Shown here one piece after another: positions 1 to 8,109 of a stretch of DNA of 34,129 nucleotides; positions within the stretch are counted from its first letter, which is position 1, and each line of letters opens with the position of its first letter. The notes beneath the pieces were generated by a model. That model ran no database searches. It saw only the letters and a program-made list of their open reading frames with translations, and was not told the origin of the DNA. The position numbers were made by a program, and so were the translations under genes. The stretch is taken from contig JAZQDW010000006.1 in the NCBI GenBank assembly GCA_045546995.1, positions 1 to 34,129 of the forward strand. The letters run 5' to 3'. The stretch comes from Firm-08 sp045546995 (GTDB lineage Bacteria; Bacillota; Clostridia; Oscillospirales; QAKW01).

Positions 1-15
1 TCGGTTTTCGTGATA

Positions 16-139
16 TTATATTCGCCCTAAAACTGTCCGTAGGACAATATCACTATGCGAAGCATAATACCACTGCGAAGCAATATCACTCGCCGCAAGG
101 CGAATATAACTGAGGCACCTTCCTTACGGAGGGTGCCTC
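16..139. repeat. Nested-hairpin repeat element
   Basis: An 11-bp perfect inverted repeat (16-26, TTATATTCGCC, and 99-109, GGCGAATATAA) encloses a row of small hairpins: TGTCC/GGACA (34-38/42-46), TATGC/GCATA (54-58/62-66) and TGC/GCA (74-76/80-82). CGCC/GGCG (91-94/99-102) can form as an alternative to the outer arm. The hairpins are separated by near-identical spacers of the type ATATCAC, ATACCAC or ATATAAC. A longer hairpin follows at 112-139: 8 bp GAGGCACC/GGTGCCTC, extended by a T-G wobble and TCC/GGA to a TTAC loop. It lies just past the typA stop and could help stop transcription, but no T-run follows on the typA strand. On the plus strand a T-run starts at 151, which is too far for a classic terminator. 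The multi-hairpin layout resembles an interspersed repeat. Copy number cannot be judged from one copy. Confidence 0.65.
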
Positions 140-154
140 GACGGGCGCACTTTT

Positions 155-1975
155 TTAGTTTTTCTTATTGACGATCTTCAAGCGTTGCACGTTGCTCATG
201 ATCTGCTTGCGCAGGCGGATGTTTTCGGGAGTAACCTCGATGAGTTCATCTTCTTTGATAAACTCGATACACTCCTCCAAACTCATTTTCTTACAGGGAA
301 TCAGGCGCAGGGCATCATCACTGCCCGAAGCGCGGGTGTTGGTGATGTGCTTTTTCTTGCACACGTTGACCGCAATATCGTCCCCTTTGGGATTACAGCC
401 GACGATCATACCCTCATATACCGGCGTGCCCGCCTCGATAAACAACTGGCCGCGCTCCTGGGCGTTAAAGAGACCGTAGGTGACGGCCGTGCCCGTTTCA
501 AAGGCGATGAGCGACCCCACCGAGCGACCGGGAATCTCGCCCTTATAGGGCTGATAGCTATCGAACACCGAGCTCATAATGCCCTCACCCTTGGTGGAGG
601 TCAAAAACTCGTTTTTATAGCCGAACAAGCCTCTGGACGGTACCAAAAATTCAATGCGCATCCGACTGCCCATCGGCTCCATTTTCTGCATTTCACCACG
701 ACGGGCGCCCATATGCTCCATCACGGGGCCCATATATTCCTCCGGTACGTCAACCTCAAGGCGCTCAATGGGTTCGCAAGTTTTTCCGTCAATCTCTTTA
801 TACAGCACCTTAGGGTTGGAAACGGAAAATTCATACCCCTCGCGGCGCATCGTTTCGATGAGAATAGACAGGTGCATCTCACCACGGCCCGCCACGTAAA
901 AACTCTCCGCCGTTTCGCCGTCCCGTACCCGCAGAGAAACGTCCTTGAGCAGTTCTCTTTGCAGGCGGTCACGGATGTGACGGGAGGTGACGAATTTGCC
1001 GTCCTGTCCGGCAAAGGGAGAATTGTTGACGGCAAAGCGCATTTCAATCGTAGGCTCACCGATTTTGACGAAAGGCAACGCCTCGGGCGTGTCCTTGGCG
1101 CACAGCGTCTCACCGATGGTGATATCCTCAATGCCGCTGAAGCATACGATATCACCCACCTTGACCTCGGTCACGGGCACACGGCGCAGGCCCTCAATGG
1201 TAAACAATGCGGGCAGACGGCCGTTGCGGCAAACGGACGGATCGTGAAAATCGGTGACGCAAACGTCCATATTTTGGCGGATAACACCACGGGTCACCTG
1301 ACCGATACCGATCCGACCAACGTAATCGTTATAATCAATGGAAGAGACCAACATCTGCAAGGGCTGATCCTCCTCCCCTTCGGGCGGATCGATATGCTCG
1401 AGAATCTTCTCAAACAGCACGCTCAGATCCTTGCCCGCCTCGTCCGGGACCAAAGAAGCCGTGCCGGCGCGGCCCGAGCAGAATACCACCGGGCTGTCCA
1501 GCTGTTCGTCGGTGGCATCCAGATCGATGAGCAGTTCCAACACCTCATCAAGTACCTCGTCGGGTCTTGCATCCGGCTTATCGATCTTATTTACGACCAC
1601 GATGATCTTGTGGCCCATTTCCAGCGCCTTTTGCAGTACAAAACGGGTCTGCGGCATGGGGCCCTCCGAGGCATCCACCAACAGCAAAACGCCATTGACC
1701 ATTTTCAAAATACGTTCCACCTCACCGGAAAAATCGGCGTGTCCGGGGGTGTCCACGATGTTGATCTTGGTGCCCTTCCAGGCAGCGGAGGTATTTTTGG
1801 CCAAAATGGTAATCCCCCGCTCTCTTTCCAGATCGCCCGAGTCCATCACACGGTCCTCTACGTCCTGACCGTCACGGAATACACCGCCCTGCTTGAGCAT
1901 CTCGTCCACCAGGGTAGTCTTGCCGTGGTCGACGTGGGCAATGATGGCAATATTTCTTAAATCGTTACGGATCAA
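155..1975 (-). CDS. typA: Ribosome-associated GTPase TypA/BipA
   Basis: A translational GTPase that binds ribosomes and supports 50S assembly and stress or cold growth. The N-terminal G domain has the P-loop (AHVDHGKTT), the G3 motif DTPGHADF and the G4 motif VNKID. EF-G-like domains and the BipA-specific C-terminal domain follow. The length, about 606 residues, is normal for the family. Start choice: a GTG nine bases upstream (1984) abuts the AGGAG ribosome binding site and leaves no usable spacing. The TTG at 1975 gives ten bases and yields MIRNDLRNIAIIAHVDHGK, which matches the usual family N-terminus. The gene is monocistronic on the minus strand, and a hairpin element lies past its stop. 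A divergent deacetylase gene lies upstream. Identification is secure; the TTG start is an inference. Confidence 0.97.
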   Translation of the reverse strand: MIRNDLRNIAIIAHVDHGKTTLVDEMLKQGGVFRDGQDVEDRVMDSGDLERERGITILAKNTSAAWKGTKINIVDTPGHADFSGEVERILKMVNGVLLLVDASEGPMPQTRFVLQKALEMGHKIIVVVNKIDKPDARPDEVLDEVLELLIDLDATDEQLDSPVVFCSGRAGTASLVPDEAGKDLSVLFEKILEHIDPPEGEEDQPLQMLVSSIDYNDYVGRIGIGQVTRGVIRQNMDVCVTDFHDPSVCRNGRLPALFTIEGLRRVPVTEVKVGDIVCFSGIEDITIGETLCAKDTPEALPFVKIGEPTIEMRFAVNNSPFAGQDGKFVTSRHIRDRLQRELLKDVSLRVRDGETAESFYVAGRGEMHLSILIETMRREGYEFSVSNPKVLYKEIDGKTCEPIERLEVDVPEEYMGPVMEHMGARRGEMQKMEPMGSRMRIEFLVPSRGLFGYKNEFLTSTKGEGIMSSVFDSYQPYKGEIPGRSVGSLIAFETGTAVTYGLFNAQERGQLFIEAGTPVYEGMIVGCNPKGDDIAVNVCKKKHITNTRASGSDDALRLIPCKKMSLEECIEFIKEDELIEVTPENIRLRKQIMSNVQRLKIVNKKN

Positions 1976-2106
1976 TTTATCCACACTCCTTTTGCATAAC
2001 TTATATATTTTATCACCATTCGACGAAAAATGGAATATTTTTTTGAAATTTTATGGAATGTATGAAAAAAACAGATATGTTTATCCTAAAAATGAGGTGA
2101 AATTAT

Positions 2107-2880
2107 ATGAAAAAACGACCGTTCAGAGACGTAATTTGTTTTATTTTGTTGCCGCTGTTGGTGGCCGGATTGCCCTTCGTTGCTCTGGGGGCGGCCGATG
2201 AGCCGGCCTACGATTGGTATTTTAAGGTCAACGATACCCACGCCCGCCCCGACCTGCTGCCCGAAGCGGATTTCATGTCGGAATATCCGGAGGTGTTGGG
2301 AATGGGGCCGGATGAAAAAGTGCTGTATCTGACCTTTGATGCCGGCTATGACAACGGAAATTTGCCCAAAATTCTGGACACCCTGCAACAGAAAAAAGTG
2401 TCCGCCGCCTTTTTCGTGGATGGAAATTTTGTCCGCAACGAACCGACGCTGGTTAAACGTATCGCCACAGAAGGCCATATTTTGGGCAACCACACCGCTG
2501 ATCACGCTGATATGAGCAGTCTGCGTGATTTTGGCCGTTACCGACAGCAGATCGAGGAATGGAACGAGGCCGTCAAGGCGGCGGGCGTAGCCCCTACCGT
2601 CTTTTTCCGCTTTCCCTGCGGCCGCTTCAGCCGTACCGCCCTGGAATACAACCGCCGTCTGGGGCTGAAAACCGTATTTTGGAGTTTTGCCTATTACGAT
2701 TGGGAGACCGACCGTCAGCCCGACCCTGCCGCCGCCCTGGAAAAGATCCTTTCCCGCACCCACAACGGTTGCATCCTGCTGCTGCATTCGGTATCCTCCA
2801 CCAACGCCGCCATCCTGCCGGAGCTGATCGACCGACTACAGGCGGAGGGCTATGAATTCCGTGCGCTTTCGACCTTGTAA
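2107..2880 (+). CDS. pdaA: PdaA-like polysaccharide deacetylase (NodB domain)
   Basis: Probable N-acetylmuramic acid deacetylase of the PdaA type. In spore formers this enzyme acts on muramic acid after peptide removal, leading to muramic-delta-lactam in cortex peptidoglycan. A signal peptide is visible (KKR, then a hydrophobic stretch at about 9-28, cleavage near ALGA-A). The segment YDWYFKVNDTHARP matches the PdaA-specific region before the catalytic domain. NodB motifs: LTFDAGYDN (catalytic Asp about 78), HTADH with metal-binding His129 and His133, RFPCGRFS near 168-175 and LLLHS with His227. The RFPCG motif departs from the common RPPRG version. At 257 residues the length fits the family. 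AGGTGA sits six bases before the ATG. It is a single gene on its strand, converging on the SGNH gene. Assignment to PdaA rather than another NodB deacetylase rests on the N-terminal region. Confidence 0.82.
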   Translation: MKKRPFRDVICFILLPLLVAGLPFVALGAADEPAYDWYFKVNDTHARPDLLPEADFMSEYPEVLGMGPDEKVLYLTFDAGYDNGNLPKILDTLQQKKVSAAFFVDGNFVRNEPTLVKRIATEGHILGNHTADHADMSSLRDFGRYRQQIEEWNEAVKAAGVAPTVFFRFPCGRFSRTALEYNRRLGLKTVFWSFAYYDWETDRQPDPAAALEKILSRTHNGCILLLHSVSSTNAAILPELIDRLQAEGYEFRALSTL

Positions 2881-2915
2881 AAAGCAAAAGGAACCCTTGC
2901 AACGCAAGGGTTCCT
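2876..2915 (-). terminator. Rho-independent terminator, mainly for the minus-strand SGNH operon
   Basis: A perfect 12-bp stem (2889-2900 and 2904-2915, GGAACCCTTGC core) with a three-base loop lies between two convergent genes. Read on the minus strand it is followed by TTTTGCTTTTT, so it is a good terminator for the mnmE-mnmG-rsmG-SGNH operon. On the plus strand only a weak T content follows. Confidence 0.85.
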
Positions 2916-2931
2916 GCTCTATCAACCGATA

Positions 2932-3987
2932 TTATGCGCGCAGCAGTTTTTCGATCATCGGTTTAAGGGTCTGATAAAAACGGTAAAAGCCCAGATCGTT
3001 GGGATGACAGCCGTCCACGGTACATTCTCCGCGGTGCTCCTCACCGAAAATGATCTCACCGTCAATGAAATACACGTTTTCATCTCCGGCCGCCAGCGCC
3101 GCCTCATACGTATCGACGATCACTTGCCGCATCCCCAGAATATTGAGTGTAGGTTGAAAATCGGGGCGGGAAATAAAAATGATCGGCGTGGTGGGATGGG
3201 TGGCGCGGAAGGCATGGTACATCGGAGCGTGCACCTTTGCAAGCTCGACGGGATTCGGCAAATTGTGATCCCAGTCCAACACCAAAATACTGCAATCCAG
3301 ACCGGCGATATATTCACGTATGGCAGGCTCGCCTTTGCCGCAGCCGGAAAAACCGAGATTTACATAATCCACCAGCGTATCCCGACAAAGATACGCCTGA
3401 TAGCTCATACCCGGACGGGTGGCGCAACCACCCTGCGTGATAGAAGAACCGTAATATACGATGGGCAAGGTATCTTTGTACGGATGCGCCGCCCGCAAAA
3501 CACAACCGGGCTTTAGTCCGATATACATATCCTGCACACCCGCATACAACGGAAAATCCAGTTCCATCTGACACTCGCCGTCCTTGGCGCCACCGATCTG
3601 ATACAGCAGGGTGGTCTGTTCTCCCGTAGGGATGGAACGGAACAGCCCACGGAAGGCGCCGTTCATATACAAATCAAAGCTACCGGAACCGGACCAGCTC
3701 ATATTGCTCATCACGTGACCGTTGATCTTGCAATGAATGGCAATATACGGACTGTCGGTCACAAAGCAAAGGCGACCGCCCGAAGTATGGCGCGCCAACC
3801 GTTTGACCCCTGCGCTGGTAGCCGCCGCCACGGCGGAGGGCAGGCGCAAAATTTCGCCGCTTTCTTCCTCAAAAAAAATGCCGTGCATGGAAAATTTGGC
3901 GCTGTCCAATACGTCGTGCCACACCACGTCCTCCGCAATATTGGCCTCGACCAGCATATTTTTGTCAATTTTTCCGATATCCATCAT
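2932..3987 (-). CDS. SGNH/GDSL hydrolase with GxDLY-type N-terminal domain
   Basis: Predicted serine esterase, probably acting on acylated carbohydrate. The N-terminal half (about 1-165) is a beta-rich domain with the GSFDLY sequence typical of the SGNH N-terminal GxDLY domain. The C-terminal half is the SGNH domain: block I GSSITQGG with nucleophile Ser182, block II GFSGCGKG, a DWDHN stretch in the block III position (the usual GxND is altered), and block V VDGCHPN with Asp325 and His328. There is no signal peptide, so the protein is probably cytoplasmic. The gene begins 10 bases after the rsmG stop, reads the same way, and is followed by the operon terminator, so it is probably co-transcribed with tRNA and rRNA modification genes. 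Two adjacent ATGs (3987, 3984) follow an AAAGGAG site. The substrate is unknown. Confidence 0.85.
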   Translation of the reverse strand: MMDIGKIDKNMLVEANIAEDVVWHDVLDSAKFSMHGIFFEEESGEILRLPSAVAAATSAGVKRLARHTSGGRLCFVTDSPYIAIHCKINGHVMSNMSWSGSGSFDLYMNGAFRGLFRSIPTGEQTTLLYQIGGAKDGECQMELDFPLYAGVQDMYIGLKPGCVLRAAHPYKDTLPIVYYGSSITQGGCATRPGMSYQAYLCRDTLVDYVNLGFSGCGKGEPAIREYIAGLDCSILVLDWDHNLPNPVELAKVHAPMYHAFRATHPTTPIIFISRPDFQPTLNILGMRQVIVDTYEAALAAGDENVYFIDGEIIFGEEHRGECTVDGCHPNDLGFYRFYQTLKPMIEKLLRA

Positions 3988-3997
3988 GATTCTCCTT

Positions 3998-4702
3998 TTA
4001 TTTTAAGGGTTTATTTTTAATAGCCTTTGCATTGCGGGGATAGCAGGGCGCCGTCGGTGTGACTTTGGTCAGATAGATCAAATTTCGTTCCTCCCCCGAG
4101 GGCAGGAAAAACCGATCCACCTGTTCCACGCGGGCGCCCAACTTCGCAATGGCGCCGGTGGCGGCGCTCAATTCCTCCTCTGCGCCGGGCCCCTTATAAG
4201 CAACCATTTGTCCGCCCACCTTTACAAAGGGCAGACAATATTCGCACAGGGTGGTCAGATTGGCCACCGCGCGGGAAATGACGGTATCATAGCTCTCTCG
4301 ATGAGCCTTGCTCCGCCCTGCCTCTTCCGCGCGGGCGTGCAACAGGGTGGGAACGGGAACGTCTGCATAGATGCAGGCCGTTTCAATGAAATTCAGCCGT
4401 TTTTGCAGGCTGTCCAGCAACGTAAACTCACATTCCGGATAAAAGATATGCAACGGGATCCCGGGAAATCCGGCGCCACTGCCCACGTCCAGCACCTGTC
4501 CCCGAGGCGCAAATCGTCCCAACGCCAACGAATCCAGCCAGTGCTTTTGCACCATTTCGCTCGGCTCGGTGATGGCGGTCAGATTCATACTTTCATTGAT
4601 CTCTACCAACTTTTCGGTAAACAGATCCGCCTGCGACAGCATTTGTTCACTTGCCGTCAAGCCGTTGTCCGCCAACGCCTGCGCCAAAAGTTGTTTAAAC
4701 AT
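3998..4702 (-). CDS. rsmG: 16S rRNA (guanine-N7) methyltransferase RsmG (GidB)
   Basis: SAM-dependent methylation of G527 (E. coli numbering) in 16S rRNA. The glycine-rich SAM motif VLDVGSGAGFPGIPL lies at about 70-84, followed by the class I Rossmann methyltransferase core. SRAVANL and the VAYKGP segment are also typical of RsmG. The 234-residue length is normal. The start overlaps the mnmG stop by eight bases, with a GGAAGGGGA ribosome binding site inside mnmG, indicating translational coupling. The last residues are a short lysine-rich tail. Confidence 0.96.
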   Translation of the reverse strand: MFKQLLAQALADNGLTASEQMLSQADLFTEKLVEINESMNLTAITEPSEMVQKHWLDSLALGRFAPRGQVLDVGSGAGFPGIPLHIFYPECEFTLLDSLQKRLNFIETACIYADVPVPTLLHARAEEAGRSKAHRESYDTVISRAVANLTTLCEYCLPFVKVGGQMVAYKGPGAEEELSAATGAIAKLGARVEQVDRFFLPSGEERNLIYLTKVTPTAPCYPRNAKAIKNKPLK

Positions 4703-6584
4703 TTTGTCCCCTTCCTCTCTGCTCCAGATAAATCAGCAATACGCTGACGTCCGCCGGGCTGACGCCGCTGATACGGGCCGCCTGCCCGATGTTACGGGGA
4801 CGAATTTCCGTCAACTTTTGTCTGGCCTCCAGGCGCAGGCCGTGTATCCTTTCATAATCGATGTCCGGCGGCAACAATTTGCCCTCCAGCTTTTGCGCCT
4901 GACGCACCTGCGCGTATTGCTTTTCAATATAACCCTCGTATTTTAGGCTAACCTCGGCCTGCTCGGCCTCGGCGCGGGTGAGAACGGGACGGTCCGGATC
5001 CACCGCCGCCAATTTTTCGTAGGTCAACCCGGGGCGACACAGCAGATCGCTGATCTTGGCGCCGGTGGTCAGGGGACTCATGCCCAATTCTGTCAGCATC
5101 TCCCGCAATATTTGATTTTTCGGGGAGATAACGGTACGGCGCAATCGTTCAATCTCTTCTTCAATATGCTGTTTTTTGGCCAGAAAACGCTGATAGCGTT
5201 CCTCCGGAATCAACCCCAGCTCGTATCCCACGGGCGTCAGCCGCAGATCAGCATTATCCTGCCGCAAAATCAACCGATATTCACTGCGGGAGGTCATCAT
5301 CCGATAGGGTTCCTCCGTGCCCTTGGTCACCAGATCATCGATCAGCGTGCCGATATAAGAAGAGGAGCGCTCCGGCACAAAGGGCTGTCGTCCCAGCACA
5401 CGGTGGGCGGCGTTGATGCCTGCCACCAGCCCCTGGGCCGCCGCCTCCTCATACCCCGAGGAGCCGTTAAACTGTCCGGCGCCGTACAGGCCGGCAATGC
5501 TTTTAAATTCCAACGTGGGTTGCAGAGCCGTGGGATCCACGCAATCGTATTCGATGGCATAGCCCACCCGCATGACCTCCGCTTGCTCCATACCCACCAT
5601 GGTGTGCAGAAACTCCAGCTGCACGTCCTCAGGCATAGAGGAGGAAAGTCCTTGAATATACATTTCCTCGGTGTCGATACCGCAGGGCTCGATGAAGATC
5701 TGATGCCGTTCTTTATCCTGAAACCGCTCTACCTTGGTCTCGATGCTGGGGCAATAGCGGGGTCCCACGCCCTCGATCAAACCACTGTACAGCGGACTGC
5801 GATGCAGATTTTCCATAATGATCCGATGGGTCTCGGGATTGGTATAGGTCAGGTGACAGACCACCTGATTTTGCAAACTCCCGTCCTCCGTCTCAAAGGA
5901 AAAGGGAATGATGGGCTCGTCCCCTTTCTGTTCCTCCAGACGGGAAAAGTCGATACTGCGCCGATTGACTCTGGGCGGTGTGCCCGTTTTAAAACGACGC
6001 AGGGGCAAGCCCAGCTCTATCAACTGTTTGCCCAGCTCACAGGCGGCAAACATACCGTCGGGGCCGCCCTCGTAAACGCAATCGCCCACGATGATACTGC
6101 CCCCCAGATACGTACCGGTAGCAAGTATCACCGTTTTGGCGGGAAAATAGGCGCCCAATCTGGTTTGCACACCGCGCACCACGCCGTCCTGCACGTCAAT
6201 ACGGACGATCTCCCCCTGGATCAATCGCAGATTTTCCTGCTGTTCCAGCTTTTGTTTCATATATTGGCGATAGGCGATCCGATCGGATTGCACTCGCAGG
6301 GAATGAACCGCCGGGCCTTTGCCCAAATTGAGCATCCGACTTTGCAGCATGGTGGCGTCCGCCGCCTTACCCATCTCGCCGCCCAGCGCGTCGATCTCCC
6401 GCACCAGATGCCCCTTGGCCGTACCGCCGATGGAGGGGTTGCAGGGCATATTGCCCACCGCATCCAGCTGGATGGTAAACACGCCCACACTGCAGCCCAA
6501 GCGGGCCGCCGCCAGACCCGCCTCGATTCCCGCGTGTCCGCCGCCGACCACCACCACATCAAATTGTTGGTTGAGTGTATACAT
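4695..6584 (-). CDS. mnmG: tRNA uridine-34 5-carboxymethylaminomethyl synthase, MnmG (GidA) subunit
   Basis: The FAD-dependent partner of MnmE in forming the cmnm5 modification on wobble U34 of several tRNAs in the cytoplasm. The N-terminal dinucleotide motif GGGHAGIEAGLAAARLG binds FAD. Also visible are the GidA signatures NMPCNPSIGGTAKGH, GPRYCPSIE and the QFNGSSGYEEAAAQG segment. The C-terminal helical tRNA- and MnmE-binding region ends near ISGVSPADVSVLL. I place the start at the ATG at 6584. A longer reading frame runs into mnmE, whereas 6584 lies 14 bases after the mnmE stop with a GGGAG site at suitable distance. This gives 629 residues, normal for the family. Confidence 0.97.
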   Translation of the reverse strand: MYTLNQQFDVVVVGGGHAGIEAGLAAARLGCSVGVFTIQLDAVGNMPCNPSIGGTAKGHLVREIDALGGEMGKAADATMLQSRMLNLGKGPAVHSLRVQSDRIAYRQYMKQKLEQQENLRLIQGEIVRIDVQDGVVRGVQTRLGAYFPAKTVILATGTYLGGSIIVGDCVYEGGPDGMFAACELGKQLIELGLPLRRFKTGTPPRVNRRSIDFSRLEEQKGDEPIIPFSFETEDGSLQNQVVCHLTYTNPETHRIIMENLHRSPLYSGLIEGVGPRYCPSIETKVERFQDKERHQIFIEPCGIDTEEMYIQGLSSSMPEDVQLEFLHTMVGMEQAEVMRVGYAIEYDCVDPTALQPTLEFKSIAGLYGAGQFNGSSGYEEAAAQGLVAGINAAHRVLGRQPFVPERSSSYIGTLIDDLVTKGTEEPYRMMTSRSEYRLILRQDNADLRLTPVGYELGLIPEERYQRFLAKKQHIEEEIERLRRTVISPKNQILREMLTELGMSPLTTGAKISDLLCRPGLTYEKLAAVDPDRPVLTRAEAEQAEVSLKYEGYIEKQYAQVRQAQKLEGKLLPPDIDYERIHGLRLEARQKLTEIRPRNIGQAARISGVSPADVSVLLIYLEQRGRGQNV

Positions 6585-6598
6585 ACCTGTCTCCCACT

Positions 6599-7951
6599 TT
6601 ATTTTCCAACGCAAAAACGTTTGAATATATCCTCGATCATTTGCTGACCCACCTCACAGCCGGTCAGCTCACCCAAAGCGCGGGCCGCCTCCGACACGTC
6701 CAGACCGATCAAATCGGCGGTAAAGCCGGTCTCCATGGCCTCGACACAGCGGCGGACCGCTGTCTCCGCCTGCACAACCGCATCTCGTTGCCGCAGATTG
6801 GTCAGCATGCCGTCCCCGATGTCCACGCCGTTTTCCAAAAACATTTGGCGCACCGTCTGATGCAGGGCATCCAGCCCTTGCTCCCGTTTGGCTGACAGGG
6901 CTACGACGTTTGTAAATGGCAACTCGGGCAACGGCTGCGCGGACAGATCGGCCTTGTTGCAAATCAAAACGGTCTTTTTGCCTTCACACAAAGCAAATAT
7001 TCTTCTGTCCTCGTCACTCAGCGGTTGGGAGCCGTCTATCACCGCCAAAATCAGCGATGCATTTTTGGCCGCCGCCTCCGCCCGATCGACACCGATGGCC
7101 TCCACCGTATCGTCGGTTTCACGAATACCGGCCGTATCCATAAGATGCAGTACCACGTCGCCCACCACCGCGCTTTCCTCCACCGTATCACGGGTGGTGC
7201 CGGCGATATCCGTCACGATACTTTTATCCTTACCCAGCAGTGCGTTCATCAGCGTGCTTTTACCGACGTTGGGACGGCCGATGATGGCCGTGGGAACACC
7301 CTCGCGGATGATCTGTCCCGTTTCAAAGGAGGCAAGCAATCGCCGCAACTCCGTCTGCAGCTGTTGCAAACGGGCATAAATGGAGGCCTCGTCGATCTCG
7401 CCGATGGTCTCCTCGGGGTAATCCACATACGCCATGATCTCGGTGCCGATCTCCATCAGCCGATGGCGCAAAGCCTCCACCTTCCGCTTCAGCCGACCGT
7501 CCAGCTGGTCAAAGGCGCTTTCTGCCTGCAGTCCGCTACGGGCGTGAATGAGGTCGATGACCGCCTCCGCCTGGGTCAGATCCAACTTTCCGTTTAAAAA
7601 GGCTCGCTTGGTAAATTCCCCTGCCGCCGCAGGACGGCAGCCCGCCGTCAACAGCAACGTCAAAATCCGCTGACTGATATACAGACCACCGTGGCAGGAG
7701 ATTTCCACCGTGTCCTCCCCCGTAAAGGAACGAGGCGCATAAAAGCAGGTCACCATCACCTCATCCAGCACCCGCTTTCCGTCCATAACACGGGCAAAGC
7801 AAGCGTAGTTTGCCGGCAATTGTTCCAACGTTTTACCGCCGACCGGTCGCACAAGCGTGCTGCAACAGGCAATGGCATCCTCACCGCTGACACGGATGAG
7901 CGCCACACCGCCGATGCCCCGCGGCGTTGATAAAGCACAAATGGTGGACAC
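6599..7951 (-). CDS. mnmE: tRNA modification GTPase MnmE (TrmE)
   Basis: The GTPase that works with MnmG in wobble-uridine modification. Domain order: N-terminal tetrahydrofolate-binding domain with TPRGIGGVALIRVSG, a helical domain, a Ras-like G domain with P-loop GRPNVGKST, switch segment DIAGTTRDT, DTAGIRET and NKAD, and the C-terminal Cys-x-Gly-Lys tail (FCVGK) that is diagnostic of MnmE. The frame also opens with a GTG at 7960, but that GTG is part of the GGAGGTGAT ribosome binding site. The GTG at 7951, eight bases past GGAGG, is the likely start (450 residues). It is the first gene of the operon, with a consensus promoter upstream. The jag/yidC/rnpA genes that often precede mnmE in Firmicutes are absent. 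Confidence 0.97.
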   Translation of the reverse strand: MSTICALSTPRGIGGVALIRVSGEDAIACCSTLVRPVGGKTLEQLPANYACFARVMDGKRVLDEVMVTCFYAPRSFTGEDTVEISCHGGLYISQRILTLLLTAGCRPAAAGEFTKRAFLNGKLDLTQAEAVIDLIHARSGLQAESAFDQLDGRLKRKVEALRHRLMEIGTEIMAYVDYPEETIGEIDEASIYARLQQLQTELRRLLASFETGQIIREGVPTAIIGRPNVGKSTLMNALLGKDKSIVTDIAGTTRDTVEESAVVGDVVLHLMDTAGIRETDDTVEAIGVDRAEAAAKNASLILAVIDGSQPLSDEDRRIFALCEGKKTVLICNKADLSAQPLPELPFTNVVALSAKREQGLDALHQTVRQMFLENGVDIGDGMLTNLRQRDAVVQAETAVRRCVEAMETGFTADLIGLDVSEAARALGELTGCEVGQQMIEDIFKRFCVGK

Positions 7952-7981
7952 GTTGATCACCTCCTATAATCTCAACTTATA

Positions 7982-8010
7982 ATTATATAAATTTTTTATT
8001 TTTTTGTCAA
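7982..8010 (-). promoter_or_regulatory. SigA-type promoter of the mnmE operon
   Basis: Read on the minus strand: TTGACA (8010-8005), a 17-base A/T-rich spacer, and TATAAT (7987-7982), both hexamers perfect. It sits about 30 bases before the mnmE start and is divergent from the promoter at 8049. Confidence 0.88.
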
Positions 8011-8048
8011 TTCTTTCCCGCCGCAACGGAAAAAGAGTAACCTTTTTC

Positions 8049-8077
8049 TTTACATTCCGCAAAAAATCGTATATAAT
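8049..8077 (+). promoter_or_regulatory. SigA-type promoter of the kinase-like gene and galE
   Basis: TTTACA (8049-8054), a 17-base spacer and a perfect TATAAT (8072-8077). The coding start is 32 bases further at 8110. The promoter reads away from the mnmE promoter, so one 70-base region serves both operons. Confidence 0.85.
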
Positions 8078-8109
8078 TAAATTCAATATCAGGAGAAAAG
8101 GGGGATGTC

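Noticed and set aside
185..1960. 591-residue open frame on the plus strand opposite typA
   Set aside because: It is the antisense shadow of typA: no ribosome binding site, low-complexity His/Gln/Arg-rich product, and the minus strand encodes a well-conserved protein over the same length.
5112..6647. 511-residue open frame on the plus strand opposite mnmG
   Set aside because: Antisense shadow of mnmG; product composition is unlike a real protein and no start signals are present.
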